The notes under the pieces are model-generated. The model was given only the letters and a program-made list of their open reading frames with translations. It ran no database searches and was not told the DNA's origin. From Paramyrothecium sp. XJ0827 (Eukaryota > Ascomycota > Sordariomycetes > Hypocreales > Stachybotryaceae), in the NCBI GenBank assembly GCA_020881915.1, contig JAJFPB010000006.1, forward strand, positions 2,108,001 through 2,172,000: DNA of 64,000 nt, given 5' to 3'. The translations under genes were made by a program, and so were the position numbers. How positions within the stretch are numbered: position 1 is the first letter of the stretch; each line of letters begins with the position of its first letter. This document shows, in pieces, positions 35,897 through 48,423 of this stretch.

Positions 35897-38800
35897 GGTG
35901 GCTGTGGAAGTGCCAAATCAGAGCTGACGGTGGACTCGCCGTCAGTGCAAGTAGATGGAAACTTTGGGCACATACTTTACGTCACAGCGATGGGATTTTT
36001 CAGGCGTTTGGGAGGCTACATCCTTGGGTTTGCTGTAACGGGAGCACAGGTTGTATCTACATCGTGCGGGTCTGCCTGCCAGTTGTACATGTCATCGTTA
36101 GACGGCCAGCATACCATCATCCATATACTGTATTCAAATAAGAGATTGCCAACAGTCAGCCTACCAGGTGTACTGCCATGATGTTGAAGGCAACCAACAT
36201 GTCTGCGAATGAATCATGGGCTTGAGGTATCTGTAGTCTCCATATGCCCACGCCTCTTGAAGTCTGAGGTAAACTCCCAGACAACCACCAATAAGCCATT
36301 GCGCTCCTTTGTGTAGGAGCTCGGGCGGCTGCTGCGTTGATCCAGGTGTGGTCACTTCAGATACGCCATGCAACAGCCCTTTGCCCGTAGGACGTCGTGG
36401 CATCCGTGCTGTGCTACGATGTTGTTTGTGCTTATTCCTTCTGTGCAACATCAACGTTGATCGTTGTGAAGTGTTGAGGAAGATCGGTGTAGGAAGGGGA
36501 GTGGCATAGCTTGGTGACGGCTGCGGCGTTGGTGGTCGAAGGGCTCCTTGCCGTCCTTGTCTGCGAAATCGCAAGAGGGCTGAGCCAACTGGCAATGCCA
36601 TTCAGGCTCCTGAGCTTTGCGGTCTACGTTGCTCCAGTTTTAGGTCTGTTCTTTACGATCCATGTCTCTTTGCTGGTCCTCGGCTGAGGACATTGTATGA
36701 GGTTGAATCACCATTACACTTCACGTAGCACCACGTCCAAAGCCTCACGTAACACCCGCCATCGATCTCCAGCTCGGCAGGCGAAGTCGTGCATCGTCCT
36801 GACAGGATCACGGCACAAATCTCCCGAGCGAGCTGTGCGTGACATCGCCACGGCCTCAGCAACAGACACGTCCCTCGCCACGCCGCCCCATAGCCGCCCG
36901 CGGGATGCATGGTACGGCCGGTGAGGCGGAGGAGGATGAGCGGACTTGCATGTTTGCTCTCGATTGCGCGCGCTGGATTCAGGGTTGGGGCGCAACCGCG
37001 GAAGCAACAGAAGCCGCTGACGGAGGAACAGGCGACACCTGTGTGAACACAAGAGATCTCGCGGGGAGGGAGGGAGAAGGGAGTGTTGGCGCACGGGGCG
37101 CAGAGCAGCGCGCAGGATGCATCGGCAGGAAGAGACACAGCTGGCTCTGTTGGCGGAGAGAGGCTTGCTGCTGTGGGCAGTTTGCCTTTCTGGCCTTTTG
37201 TTATGATCTGTATGCCGCAGCTACTGCATGCAGCAGGTGTTGCAGTGGGCGGCAGTTGAGGATGGGCCACCTTGAATCAGCGACTTGCAGATGTGTGTTT
37301 AAGGTTGTCGGATGGGGGAGTTGCTATGAATAGATGGACGGTTTTGGGCGCTTGTCAAGGTCATCGGCCGGGTAGCGGGTCGACAGCCATGGGGCCTATT
37401 GGCGAAGGGGGCCTTTTGGTGGGCCAACGGTGCCCATAAGCCACAGGCTCTTACTCAGTGGTGTGCATTTTGTTTTGGCGCTTTCTTTTTGGCCAACGGA
37501 GAGCCGGACCATCGGTGTCATGACGGGGCGGGTTGTTGCCAGCAGCTTACGGGGTAGGGTATCATTTTCCTACGAGTCGGCGGCTACCGGCAGGATGAGA
37601 CGGTGCCTCTCTCTGTTGGTTTGTTCGAGACCTGAAGCGGAAGCAGGACATCAGAGCCTTGGTTGGTGAGATCTGTCAAACTGGAACGTCCCGTCTTACA
37701 GGTATTACGTGTTGGAGCACAAGACAAGACGGGCGGGTATGCAAGTTTGAGGCCCAGCTGTTGTCGAAGGGTTGTATTGTGTTGTGTGGTGTTGCGTGTG
37801 TTGTGTCTGTAGAATTGTTTCCCCATACAGGAAGGCCTTTGCAAATGGCCGATGCCGACTGCTACGTAGACGTCGAGCAAGGGCGGACACAGTTCCATGG
37901 CTGCATAAGATTATTCACACAGAGAGAGGCACCTCGCAAAACCTGAAACGCAGGTCGAACTGCCATACTGGGGCCAGTGGGTGGCTGCCGGCACGTCAAC
38001 AATTGGGGCTCGCTTGTGGATGGACAATTGGCGAGGGAGCGGAAATTGGGGCGCAGGACAAGCCTCACCCAACATGGGAATCATCTACCACAAAGCTTCA
38101 GTCCTTGACTGTGCACGGTATCCCGTGACAAGTTACAGTGGTACTGCAATGAGCAACCGCGGACCATGGGGCAGAATTAGGAAAGTCGAGAACATGGAAG
38201 CCGATGTGCGTACGAGGGACGTCATGGGCATAGGCTGGCCCGTGTACAGCTCGATCTCTAGTCTGTGCCGTGTTCACTGGCTCGCTCGCCTCGCTTTTGC
38301 TCGCGTTTGCATTGACGACTCCAGATGATATGCAACGATCCCAGAAGCAGCATAATCATCATCATCGCTGGGGCCATTCCGCATGACAGGGTCCTGCCTC
38401 GGGATCTTCAGCCCCGCGAAAAGGGTTCAGCAGTGCAAAGCGAGCGAGCAAGCATCTTCGCTGCACACTTCTTTGATGCGGTGCGGCGCAGGACTGCACG
38501 GTGAGCTGGGGTATCCTGTGATTGCGAAAGAACCTTTCCCCCCCCCTGCATGATGTCGGCAGCTTTCTCGACGAGACGCAAAGGGGCCGCGGACAGAGGT
38601 CCCTTGGACGATCGTGCTGGAGGATAAGCAATTGTGTGGGGGGCTCTTGGGGGCAGCGAAACAATACAGCACGGCATAATACTGGGGCCGGGGGTGTGTT
38701 GTTACTGGAGGGGTTCGGTTGATGATGATGATGACGGGCTGGTGCAATCCGGCATTACTCTGGGCAGTTTGAGGATTTCTACACAGTACCAGTCTCGCGA

Positions 38801-40684
38801 CGGATTGATCGCCGACGCTCGCTGCGTCATGATGGGCGTCATGACGGGACCGGTATCTATCTGCATTTACCACAATAGTCCCCACGGAGGAAGAAGACAA
38901 TGCGCCTTATCTCGGCAAAGGGCACTTTCGAAACTGCACGACGATCTGATGATGTCGTTGCGGTCACTAAAAGGGATCGATGGTTTCTACTGGTGTAGAT
39001 GTAAAGGGGCCAGCGTCATGGTGAACGTCCGCCTGCAGGAGCTGCACGACGTGTGCACAGCAGTGACGGAGTGGACGGAGAAGCCAAGCCAAGGGAAGGG
39101 GGGGAAGGACAGCAATGCGATCGTCTTGATGATGCTCGCTCATGTGACACGCAATCTATGTCGCGGGCGACAGAAACCGTTTTTCGACAACCCCCGGGGC
39201 GAGGCTGTCGATAAACGAGGCCCATCACGGGTTCGCCAATCACCTCCCTGAAGAACCGTGTCGCATCTCCGAGCCTGACTGTATTCGGTCCGCGTCCAGG
39301 GTTGCGGCCTGCGAGGATCAACAAGGGAGCTCAATTTGTGTCAATTGCGTAGAGCACAAAAAAAAAGCAAACGCGAAATGGTCGCCGCCTGGTCCGAGCG
39401 AACTTTTCTTTGCCCGTTTCAGCTACTGAGATGGTCGTGTGGAAGTGGATCATCAAGTCACGGCGGGCATCATAAGCAAGGCGAAACCATTTCGGTCTAA
39501 GAGATGGGCAAAAGGGCTGACTAGACTGCCGTGAGTCACCTTCTGCGCTTCGAACTGCGATACGTGTCCAAGAAGATTTTGTTTAGCTGGAATTGGCGTT
39601 GCGTCACGGGTGCGCCCCCGGTCATCACGGCGATTAAAGAAAAAAAATTCTGCCCGTCAGCAGCCTCATGAGTTAATTAGGTGTTCCTCCGGGGTGGGTG
39701 GCGAGAGAGATTGGGAAACGAGGTCCTATCGTGAGCCCATCCTTCCGATGCCTGGCATGAACAGTCATGCGAGGACGCGCCGCTTCGGGCTTCCGCGGCT
39801 CGGCATATGCGGGGACCTAGCCAAGCATTTGTGCCAGCTGTGCACTCTGCATGGAAAGGATTTTCGGGACATGGGGACGGGTTTTTTTCCTTTGCGATCC
39901 CTTGATGAGTTCAGCTGGTCATCATAGCACAGGCGCAGGATTTCCAAATACTAGCCGGCATCATGCGTAATGATGCAAACGCAGGAAGGGATGTCCGCAT
40001 CAACGAAACGCAGCGTGCTGGACAGAGTAGGGGGGGGGGGCAGAAGCACGGCCGAAGTTTCTCAACTTAGAAGGGATCCACAGGGTTTGCTATGCGAAAC
40101 GATTCCAGGGTCCAATGTTGGGAACGCCTTTTGGCGGGTCACGTCTCATACCAGGTCCAGGTCATGGTTAGGGATCCCCAGCCAATCCACGGCGGCCTGG
40201 CCGTGTTCAAATGTGTCCGACACCAGGTGGGGGGTTTGGTATGTGCGGGCTTCAGGGTAGGTCCAGCCGGTCGCGTGATGGAACAGACAGCTGCTTATTG
40301 AACGAATGGTCTAAGACAGAGACACGGCAAGGAGCGCCGGGAACAATAGGGCCTAGAATATTCGTGAGATGGAATTGTTTCGGCCGTCGGGGCGTGTCAA
40401 GGGATGGCTCGAGAGCCTCGTGATGTCTTTTACTTTTGAGCTGTTGTGCTTGCAAAAGATCTCATGCTGACGTACACAATTCTTTGTTGGAAACACGTCC
40501 ACCACCCTTATTCCAAACAATGCCAGCCGGCAGCAAATTAGATGAGCAAGCTCGAAATGCCAGTCTTAAACAAGGCGCCGTGTGGAGGATGTCCAAGCAG
40601 AAATGATAGAAGGAGCCCGCAAAAAGTAAGAAAGAAAGCGAATCAAAGGCGGCTGGCTCCCTACTGCCGTGCCGAGACCGTAGA
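35897..40684. other. Gene-poor region, left part
   Basis: About 4.8 kb without a recognisable gene. Long frames are present because the DNA is GC-balanced (for example 36653-37270, -), but the longest do not begin with ATG and have unnatural Cys/Arg/Ser-rich translations. It contains homopolymer tracts of C9 (38538), G7 (39098) and G11 (40030). It may be regulatory or transcribed non-coding DNA; nothing specific can be shown. Confidence 0.5.
40030..40040 (+). repeat. G11 homopolymer tract
   Basis: Eleven consecutive G residues, one of several long G or C tracts concentrated between 38.5 and 54.5 kb. Confidence 0.95.
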
Positions 40685-41140
40685 CTACCAGCCGGGATGA
40701 TGGCACATGAACGACCTGTACTCCCACGGCTTGCTCTTCTCGCCCTGCCTAGTCGGCTCGCCGCAGCGCGTGTTGTCCGTGAAGGAGTGGTCCGGCGCCG
40801 ACTTGCCGTCGCACGCGTCACCCTCGAAGGCGGTGCACATGAGCCGGTTGTCTCTGGCGATGGTCTCGTCGAGGACGCGCATCGAGACGGCGGGCCGCGA
40901 TACCCGGTGGCACGTGAAGTCCCTCACGCCCTCGCGCCGGAACAGCGTGCAGAACTGCCGCGCGTGCCGGTCGCAGGGGCAGTCCGAGTTGGTGATGGTG
41001 TAGTTTGCCCCAGCTTGGCCGATGGTCGATGGGGCCTGGGCAGGCGCTGCTGTCGTGGTCGCGGCGGTGCTGGGCGTCGGGCTCGCGAAGGCACTGGTCA
41101 CCCCGAGGGCGAGGAGGCTGAGGATTCGGGAGATGCGCAT
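40685..41140 (-). CDS. Small secreted cysteine-rich protein (effector-like)
   Basis: An intronless 151-residue protein of unrecognised family. Residues 1-19 (MRISRILSLLALGVTSAFA) are a signal peptide. A Thr/Ala/Pro-rich stretch to about residue 40 is a likely O-glycosylated or disordered pro-region. The mature part has eight cysteines (in SDCPCD, QFCTL, FTCHR, LMCTA, DACDG, TRCGE and FMCHH), enough for four disulfides. The Cys pair DCPCD begins the core and the protein ends in HHPGW. Size, secretion signal and Cys content match fungal effector candidates, but that role is inference. Antimicrobial or cell-surface roles are alternatives. It stands alone in a 12.5-kb gene-poor region. The ATG at 41140 is the first valid start. 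Confidence 0.8.
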   Translation of the reverse strand: MRISRILSLLALGVTSAFASPTPSTAATTTAAPAQAPSTIGQAGANYTITNSDCPCDRHARQFCTLFRREGVRDFTCHRVSRPAVSMRVLDETIARDNRLMCTAFEGDACDGKSAPDHSFTDNTRCGEPTRQGEKSKPWEYRSFMCHHPGW

Positions 41141-44100
41141 CTTCAAATGCTCGATGCGATCGACAGCTTATGTGCGTGGCTATTGAATTCTTGGTGTCCA
41201 GTTGCCCAAGTTCTGTAGGGCTGGCTACGCCTTACCTGTTCCTACAATCTGTCCCGTAGCAGCGCAAGGTTTACATAGATCAAGAAACTCAGGTGCATTG
41301 ATGCGTGTTGAAAAATGTTAATGGCCGTCGTGTACATGCGCTTACAAAGTCTGTCACTCATTAACATATACGGAAATCTGAAAATTCGCATGCGCATCTA
41401 CATAAATAAACCATCGTTCACATGCGATGGCGGCAGCATTTTGTGGTTCGCGATGCCTTAAAACCCCGGCTCCGGAGTGGATCCCGGAGGACCACGGCGG
41501 AGGTTGCGGCGTGGGCCACTTTCCACGCATTTCGGACAGTGTCCATCCAAGCGACTGGCCGCAGTGTAGGTTTTTGGTCAGACCGGCGGAGGGTGTTCCG
41601 ACCGTGGCGCCACGTTACCCTCAGCGGATCTGACAATTACAAGGCAATCTCTGCTGCGCGACTCGTACGAGATGCCGCCGCCGCTAGAGCCCACTGGCGC
41701 CACGAGGTTCCATCTCGCCTTTGGCGATGGCTTCTGGGGGCTTAGGACTGAAATTCCCGCCGCCAGCTTTCCAAACCGGCTTTTTGTTAGGGGAAAGCAT
41801 AGTGGGCGGACGTAGCCCCGAGGCCAATGGACATACACGGTTTCCAGAAAAACCGGAATTTGGGAGGAAAACGCCTGCATGGCTGAAAGGTGGGCATGGC
41901 AAACACGGTAATCTAGGAACACAGCAGGGCTGGGCGAGGCGTTAGGAGTTTCCTGCCCAGGTTTTCTCTTGTTGCTGGGCGTCGGCCACTTCAGCGCCAG
42001 CGTCGCTGTGGACCACGGTCTAGATTGCGAGACGAGGGCCAACGGCGCGCGTGGTTAGTGACCGGGCTTGCGCTCGTGATGGGGGTAGCAGACAGGCACC
42101 ACGGCAAGCGGCATCGTGTCGATGAGCAAGACAAAGCCCAGATGTTGGTCATATGCCATCCTTCCCGATGGGGTTCAGGCTGGCCAGCCTATTCCCTCCC
42201 ACATCCCATCCTGCGGCGTTAGTAGGCTTCCTTTTCGCAACGCTGGCAAATGGGAGCCGGCGAAATTGTGGCTCAGTGAAAAAGGTGGAGGGGGAGAATA
42301 AGTCCTACGGAGCGGTGACCTGGTGGTATCGCCACCATTGCAACCAGCGAGACGCTCGTCGGTCGGCGCCTTCTCCTTGGGGAGAACACTCGGTGTAGGG
42401 TGTAGGGGGGAAATGAAATCTGTTGGCTTGGGTTGTCTGCACTGGGTGGGTTGGCTGATGCAATGCAACGCTCGACCTGCACGGCATCTGCGGGTACCAC
42501 CATCAGCAGACAATCTCTCATTTCAACATTCGATATGAGATGAGAAATAGACTAAGATGCTACGCTGGAGGATACATCAAATGCTTCATCGTATTTCGCG
42601 TGAAACGATTTGTGTTAATTCGCTCTCAGGATGCCAACTGCCGATGACACCGTCTGCACAAGGCCCTCGCTTTTGCATTACAGCCAAGCTTCTCAAACAA
42701 CGCCTCCTGGCCGCGTTTGAACCGTGTCTGGGGCATTTGGACGGTATGTAACTATAGTGCCCGGGCAATCAAACAAGGCAAAGGGTGTTGGCCGGCAGGG
42801 GATAGCGAGGGCGTCATGGCCACATGTTCTCCTCGATTTAGGACAGCTGGTCCGGGCGCTACTGGATGCGCTCGGGATAAGCGGCCCTCCCCGGTACCAA
42901 CGCTAGGACTGGCGAGTTTTGTTGTCCTCTGCTTGCACTTGGGGCATCGCGATGAGCGAGGCAGGATGATGGGATGAGAGAGAAGGAGGGGAGCACGGAC
43001 AGTCGATGACATGCCCGATGGAAAATCTTCCCATCCTCCCCCACAGTCAGTCAGCAGCATTGATCGCTTGGCAGTGACATTCTGCCTGCGTAGGAATCTC
43101 ACCACATGTTGATGTGATGAGAGATGTGGCCGGGGCAAGGTTCCTATTGGTTCGTGGCGTCTGTCATTTGCACAAAGGCTCTCCCAGGTGTTGGTTTTGG
43201 GGCCCTTGTTTATGCACTTGCCTAGCAGGCAACATGCGCCGAATACTGCGGTCCTCTCCTTAGGATTGCGCCTGGCCGCGTGTTTGCTCTGTTTCCCGGA
43301 AGGATGGAGCCTTGCGGCTTGGACGGGCTCGCGACGGGGGCCGGCCAATGGGGTCATGTCCGCCCAGAGGCGGCGCCTTCAACTAACCAAGCGAAAAAAG
43401 ATTATTTGATGACGGGTCCGTTTTGGCCAGAAACCCACATGCCTCTTCCAGAACGAGCACGGCCACTCTGGAGGAGCGCGCACTCGGGATGCCGAGCCTC
43501 CCTCTCACCTGTCGATTACGCTTTGATACCGGCACTAAGTGTGATTATCGGGCCCCCCTCGTCTGCGGGCAGGGGTTGAAGAGATGGATAGTGGAGATGG
43601 CTGTCGATAGTAAATGAAGGGGGGGAACATGGTTGATGAGTTATTGGGACAGGGCCCTTGGCTGGGTTCTTGTCCAGGTGGTGGAACATCGATCTTGCAA
43701 TATCAAAGAGAAGCTAGTGGTTTGTTCGTTTCACCCCAAACTATGGTTGGAGGTTTAATGACATAGGCTACGTAATTTCTTGGACGACTAGCAGGACGTG
43801 CCACGAGCGTGCGTGCTCGCTGGTAGATCGCCGTTGCTTCCGCGGATCCAGACCCAAGGCTTATACGACGTACTACTTGGCGACGGACGCGCGGGCTGAG
43901 CTGGTCCGTGTCTGCGCCATGGTGCCGCTACTGTACGCCGGTGGACGAGTCCGCGCCTCAGCAACAGTGCGGGATCGACGCCGTTTGGGTGTGGCACTTG
44001 GTGTTTAGTCCACGGCGGACTGTGACGAATCTGATGCACGCGAAACATGCTATCGGAGACGATGATGGGACGGGCTGGTTGCGCCACCCATCGACGGCTG

Positions 44101-47100
44101 CTGCAACAATAAGGAGAGCAGGAAATCAAATCAATAATAGACAGGGATGGGAGAATGTAGAATGCAGGTGCAGGGTAGGCATGGGTCAGAGGTCCTTGTC
44201 AAGGTCCCAGGTAAAAAGTCCGACGATCGCGACTAGACCCAGGGGGGACTAGCGGCGCGTGACTTTTTGAAGGTGGGTGTCATTTGGCACCTCAGAATTT
44301 GCATGGGCGACAGACAGAATGACAGACCGCCTTTCTAGTGTAACTCGCCGCCCTGCAATGAGACATGGGGGACTTGCATTGCTCGTTCTCTCTCTCGCAC
44401 GGCGATGAAACATGTCTCCTCTCTCGGATCAAAGACAAGCCAAAGGGAACGCTTGGCCTGATACAAGAGTTATACCCAACTGGATCTGCCGAGACGTGTG
44501 CTGGGCTGGGAGGAGACCCGTCGGGGGGGGGGGGCCACGAAACGTAAACAATCAGCGATCACCATAACAGTCGCACCCAGCGTCAAGCTCCTGAACAAGC
44601 CTACGCAGAAGCGAGACGCCCAGGTTACCGTCACAGTCGTTTGTCCGTGTGAGATGCGCGCATGAGAGAAGCGTGGGAATGGAATGGAGGTCTCGATCCT
44701 GCTACCACTGCACCACTGCAACAGCGGCTGCCGTCGCTGCTCGCAACCCTGGAAAATGCCCTGTAATGCGTCCCCCCAGCGGGAAGCACGACCAACTAAG
44801 CGGTTGGATTGAACGAGGACGGAATATGCGCGGGTGGCCTGTCTGCGTGCATGAGGATGCGTGCCATGGTGGCCCCCGTGGACTGCCACCTCGAAAAGTT
44901 GCCCATTGGACGCCTCTTGTTTCTGTAACCCAACGGCAACGCACCACGGACAACAGCCTCACTTGTTCGGCAGCAAAAGGACTAGCCACTCACGGTGGGT
45001 TGGGCGAGGCTGAATGTCCTTCGTGCAGGGAAAAAAGGGACGACGGACCAGGGTCGGCTGCCGGCGCCTGGCTTGAGGCGCCAATCAGGCGGCGACTGTC
45101 GCATGCAGGTCTCTCCATCGGGCATCGCCCCGTTGCGTACGGGCCCTCATGCAAGAACGTGCTGGGCGTCCCAGTTTTTTTTCTTTGTCCCCATTCTCCC
45201 TTTTTGCCTCCTTCCCTCCCCCCCGGTCAAACCACTGGCCCAGGTTTACAACAGCCGAGTGGTGGGAGAGTGGTGTGGGTGGGCGCATGGGCCAGCGTTT
45301 GCCAACCCAACTTGTTGCCCTTTGGATGGAACACGATGGGAGCGCGATGGAAACGAGATTGGTGAAGGAGGATCACCGTTGACTGGGGATGCCTTCAAAT
45401 TTCGCGAACCGCTGAACTTTGGCATCAGCCCGTGCCGTCCTCTGCCGGCCAACATGGCCATTCTGTTCGTTTTCGGCTGGACGCCGCTCACATCTCCCAT
45501 CGTTCCCCTTTGGCGCCGGCCTCTTTGATGACCCGCAGGCGGCTACTTACCGACTGCTTGCTTGCTGGCTCTTAAACAATGTGTATTAATCGTGGGGACT
45601 CATTCAGGGCGTTCAGAGCAAACCAGGCTGAATGAACCTGTCTTTCGGCTCAGACCCTCTCTTTGTCTGACAACCCGGCGCAGCGTCCTTTCACTCAGAT
45701 GCGGTTGTGCATACATTTCTCAACTCCCGAACGGGGTGATGCCGCGCTCATTGGGCCAGGCCCTCGGCCTGGGTCACGCTTCAATTGTCAGAAACTAACG
45801 AAAAAGGACCACGCAAGCAGGCAAAGCAAAAGCAAGCCAGCCACTCATGCTGCATCAAAAACATGGCGACGATCTTTCACAGTGGAGTGAGGCCTTGCAT
45901 AACTTACGGGCACCGGCCGATGGCCATTGGCCGTTTGCAGAGAGGTTGAACGATAAACAAAGCAGGCTGCGCCAGCTTTATGCAGAGGATCGGTACTGTA
46001 TAGGACTTTGCACTAGCTGAGAGATGGAAAAGCGAATCTGGGCTGCCCCCCCCAGGCCTGTACGTATCTGGGTGTGCCGTTCTCTTTTGCATTCGTTGGA
46101 CCACGATGCGGTGCATCATCTTACGGACGGCCCACACCCTGTTCTGGCCCCCGCCTCCCTCAATCTCATTCGCTGCCCGCGCCGCCCGTCACAGATCTGC
46201 ACCGCACGTCCGCCGGACGCCGTCGTCTTACTGGTGCCAGCTTGCCTTTGCGGTAGCTCGTGGCATTAACGGACATGGGTGTGCTTGAAGGCGGGGGGCC
46301 GGCAGGGAGTCTTTTTGAGGGCGTTCATCAGGCAGCTTCTGCAACAGAGTGGCTGGCCCGTCTCATGAGACGGTGGACGGGAAGGAAAAGCCCTCTGACC
46401 ATACCGATTCCATGACTTCATGCATTCCGGCACGGGAAAAGGCACACACGCAACGGGCTGGCTTTTGAACAAGCATGATGGGCAAAACTTCTTTCTTACA
46501 GTGATCCCCGTCAGCTAAACCATTATCGGGCCAATCAGTGGGTCGAACTGGGCTTCGGTTTCTGTCGTGTTCCACCAAGATTCCAGCCCAGGCCAAGGTT
46601 TCTTCTTGCTCGCTCGAAAGAGGAGCCTTGGACGGCGAGTCGTGCAAACAAACCACTACTGTGACTACTGTGCTTGGCTTTTGCTTGTCGCTAGCTAGTG
46701 TACCTTTGATGCCGGAAACCTAGAGGCGTATGTGGCCACCTCGAACCAAGGCAAAGCTTCAGCGCATTGTTTGCGTCGCCTTTTTGATGTGTTGCGTGCG
46801 TCCGAGGCGGGCGTTCCAGTGTGACTTTACTTCAGCCTGTCTACCACTGTCTTATCCCGTTCGCGTCACGCTTCCGGGGTTAGCTGACATGTTAACCTTC
46901 ACTAAAAGGTGGTGCTTTTGGGGTCAAAGCGAAAACAAGGGAGAACAGGAGCGGCAAAAAAAGCATGTTCGCGAATCATAAACAAAAGTGACGGAATGAT
47001 GGGCGAAGCACAAGAGAAGGATGAACAAAGCAATGAAAAGTTACGTCTGTCACGGGGACCGTCGATTGTGACGATGTGCCCTCCACCCGCCGCCGATTTT

Positions 47101-48423
47101 GGATGGTGGGTGGGAAGCAACAGCGCGCACGGTTAGGAACATTGGCAACGGCGCACAGCGACAAAAGAAACAGAGCAGAGCAGGAAGGGTGTCAGCGGAA
47201 CAGGCTACTCAGCGGTTGTGGCTGTCCATACACTTGGCTTGAAGCTGGCTGGGGCTCCTTGGCGACAGGAAGCAGCACTGGCAGCAGGAAGGGAAGGACG
47301 GCTTGACCACCATCCATTCGGCCTTTGGCTCATCTAACCAGCCTACCGTTGGCGCCGTGACTGGTCTGTGACTCGCCCCCCTCCCACCTCCTACTCCTCC
47401 CAGGCGCCAGCTCGATCCATCCCTACCTTACAGTTGGTTGGTCAGTGGGCGGCCATTTGGCTGCACTGGCTGGTGTGGGTGTTAGTGCCAAAGCATCCAA
47501 GGGCCGGCCATGGGCCAAGGACCACGGAGGAGGGTGGAGGGGGGGGGGAGAACAGTGACACAGCGAACCACTTTATTTCGTGTGTCAGACTATCCTTGCC
47601 TCTCGTATATTGCTCAGCGTCACCACCGGCTGGATCCCTGCGCGCTAGTCGACGCCCCCCTCAAGGCAGGCGAACCTTACGGAGCGGTTTAAGAATAGGT
47701 GCTGCATTAGCCCCAGCCGGGCTAAGACAGCGCCCCATGTCATTAATCTTTCCAACAGTGCCGGGGTCTGATGAAGCCTGTGGGTCCTTGCTCTGGCTAG
47801 AAGGTGTGTCGTGAGTCCGAGAGGAAAAGCGTGTGGATGCTCCACGCAATCCTAGTTCGAGGCGCATGGGTACGTACCTTCGCCCGCCTCGTCTTGTTCC
47901 ACGCATCCACACCACCAAGCCGCCGTTATCTACCTCATCATGCCCGCCGTGGCCCGACCGAGGCTCTGGCCTTAGAATACTACTACATCGCCATCTTTCA
48001 CGACTTTCCTTTACTATCCTTTGACCTCCCACGACTTTCGCCAACTCTCACCCGTCCTACAACAACTCTTCCACCTCTCACTGCCATACCTCTAGGTCCC
48101 GTGGCGACATCTCACTCTCCGTTTGGACCCTTACGCTTACTGTCTCTGGCTGGCTGTTACTGCCCAGCGACGGTACATATATCCCCCAGCTGGTTCCTGA
48201 ACCGTTGATTCGGCCCCCAGGACTAATACGACCACCCAACGACACATCGCCATCCACGACCCACAGGACATCTTTTTGATACTCCACCCGTGCTGCCATA
48301 CTTTGGATTGGACTGAGCCTTCCGTGGAACTCATCTCCGTGTTTTCCAGTTTGCTCTTCTTTTTTGCTCTGTTCCATCTGGTGTTTCCTTTTCCCATCCA
48401 CTTGGAACCACAAACCGCATAAC
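41141..48423. other. 7.3-kb gene-poor region upstream of the kinase gene
   Basis: No gene is recognised in 7.3 kb. Many frames of 60-240 codons exist on both strands, but they are not ATG-led or have Cys/Trp/Arg-rich, motif-free translations. Homopolymer tracts include G7 (43619), G12 (44523), C7 (45218) and G10 (47539). The last 500 bp (47900-48420) are strongly pyrimidine-rich on the plus strand, which fits a promoter and leader for the kinase gene. Base composition is not A+T-rich, so this does not look like a RIP-degraded transposon graveyard. Confidence 0.5.
44523..44534 (+). repeat. G12 homopolymer tract
   Basis: Twelve consecutive G residues, the longest tract seen in the window. It lies in the gene-free zone upstream of the kinase gene. 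Confidence 0.95.

Noticed and set aside
36653..37270. 205-codon minus-strand frame in the gene-poor zone
   Set aside because: It does not start with ATG and its Cys/Ser/Arg/Pro-rich translation has no family features.
44649..45365. 238-codon plus-strand frame
   Set aside because: The first codon is GTG, the translation lacks motifs, and it covers homopolymer-rich DNA.
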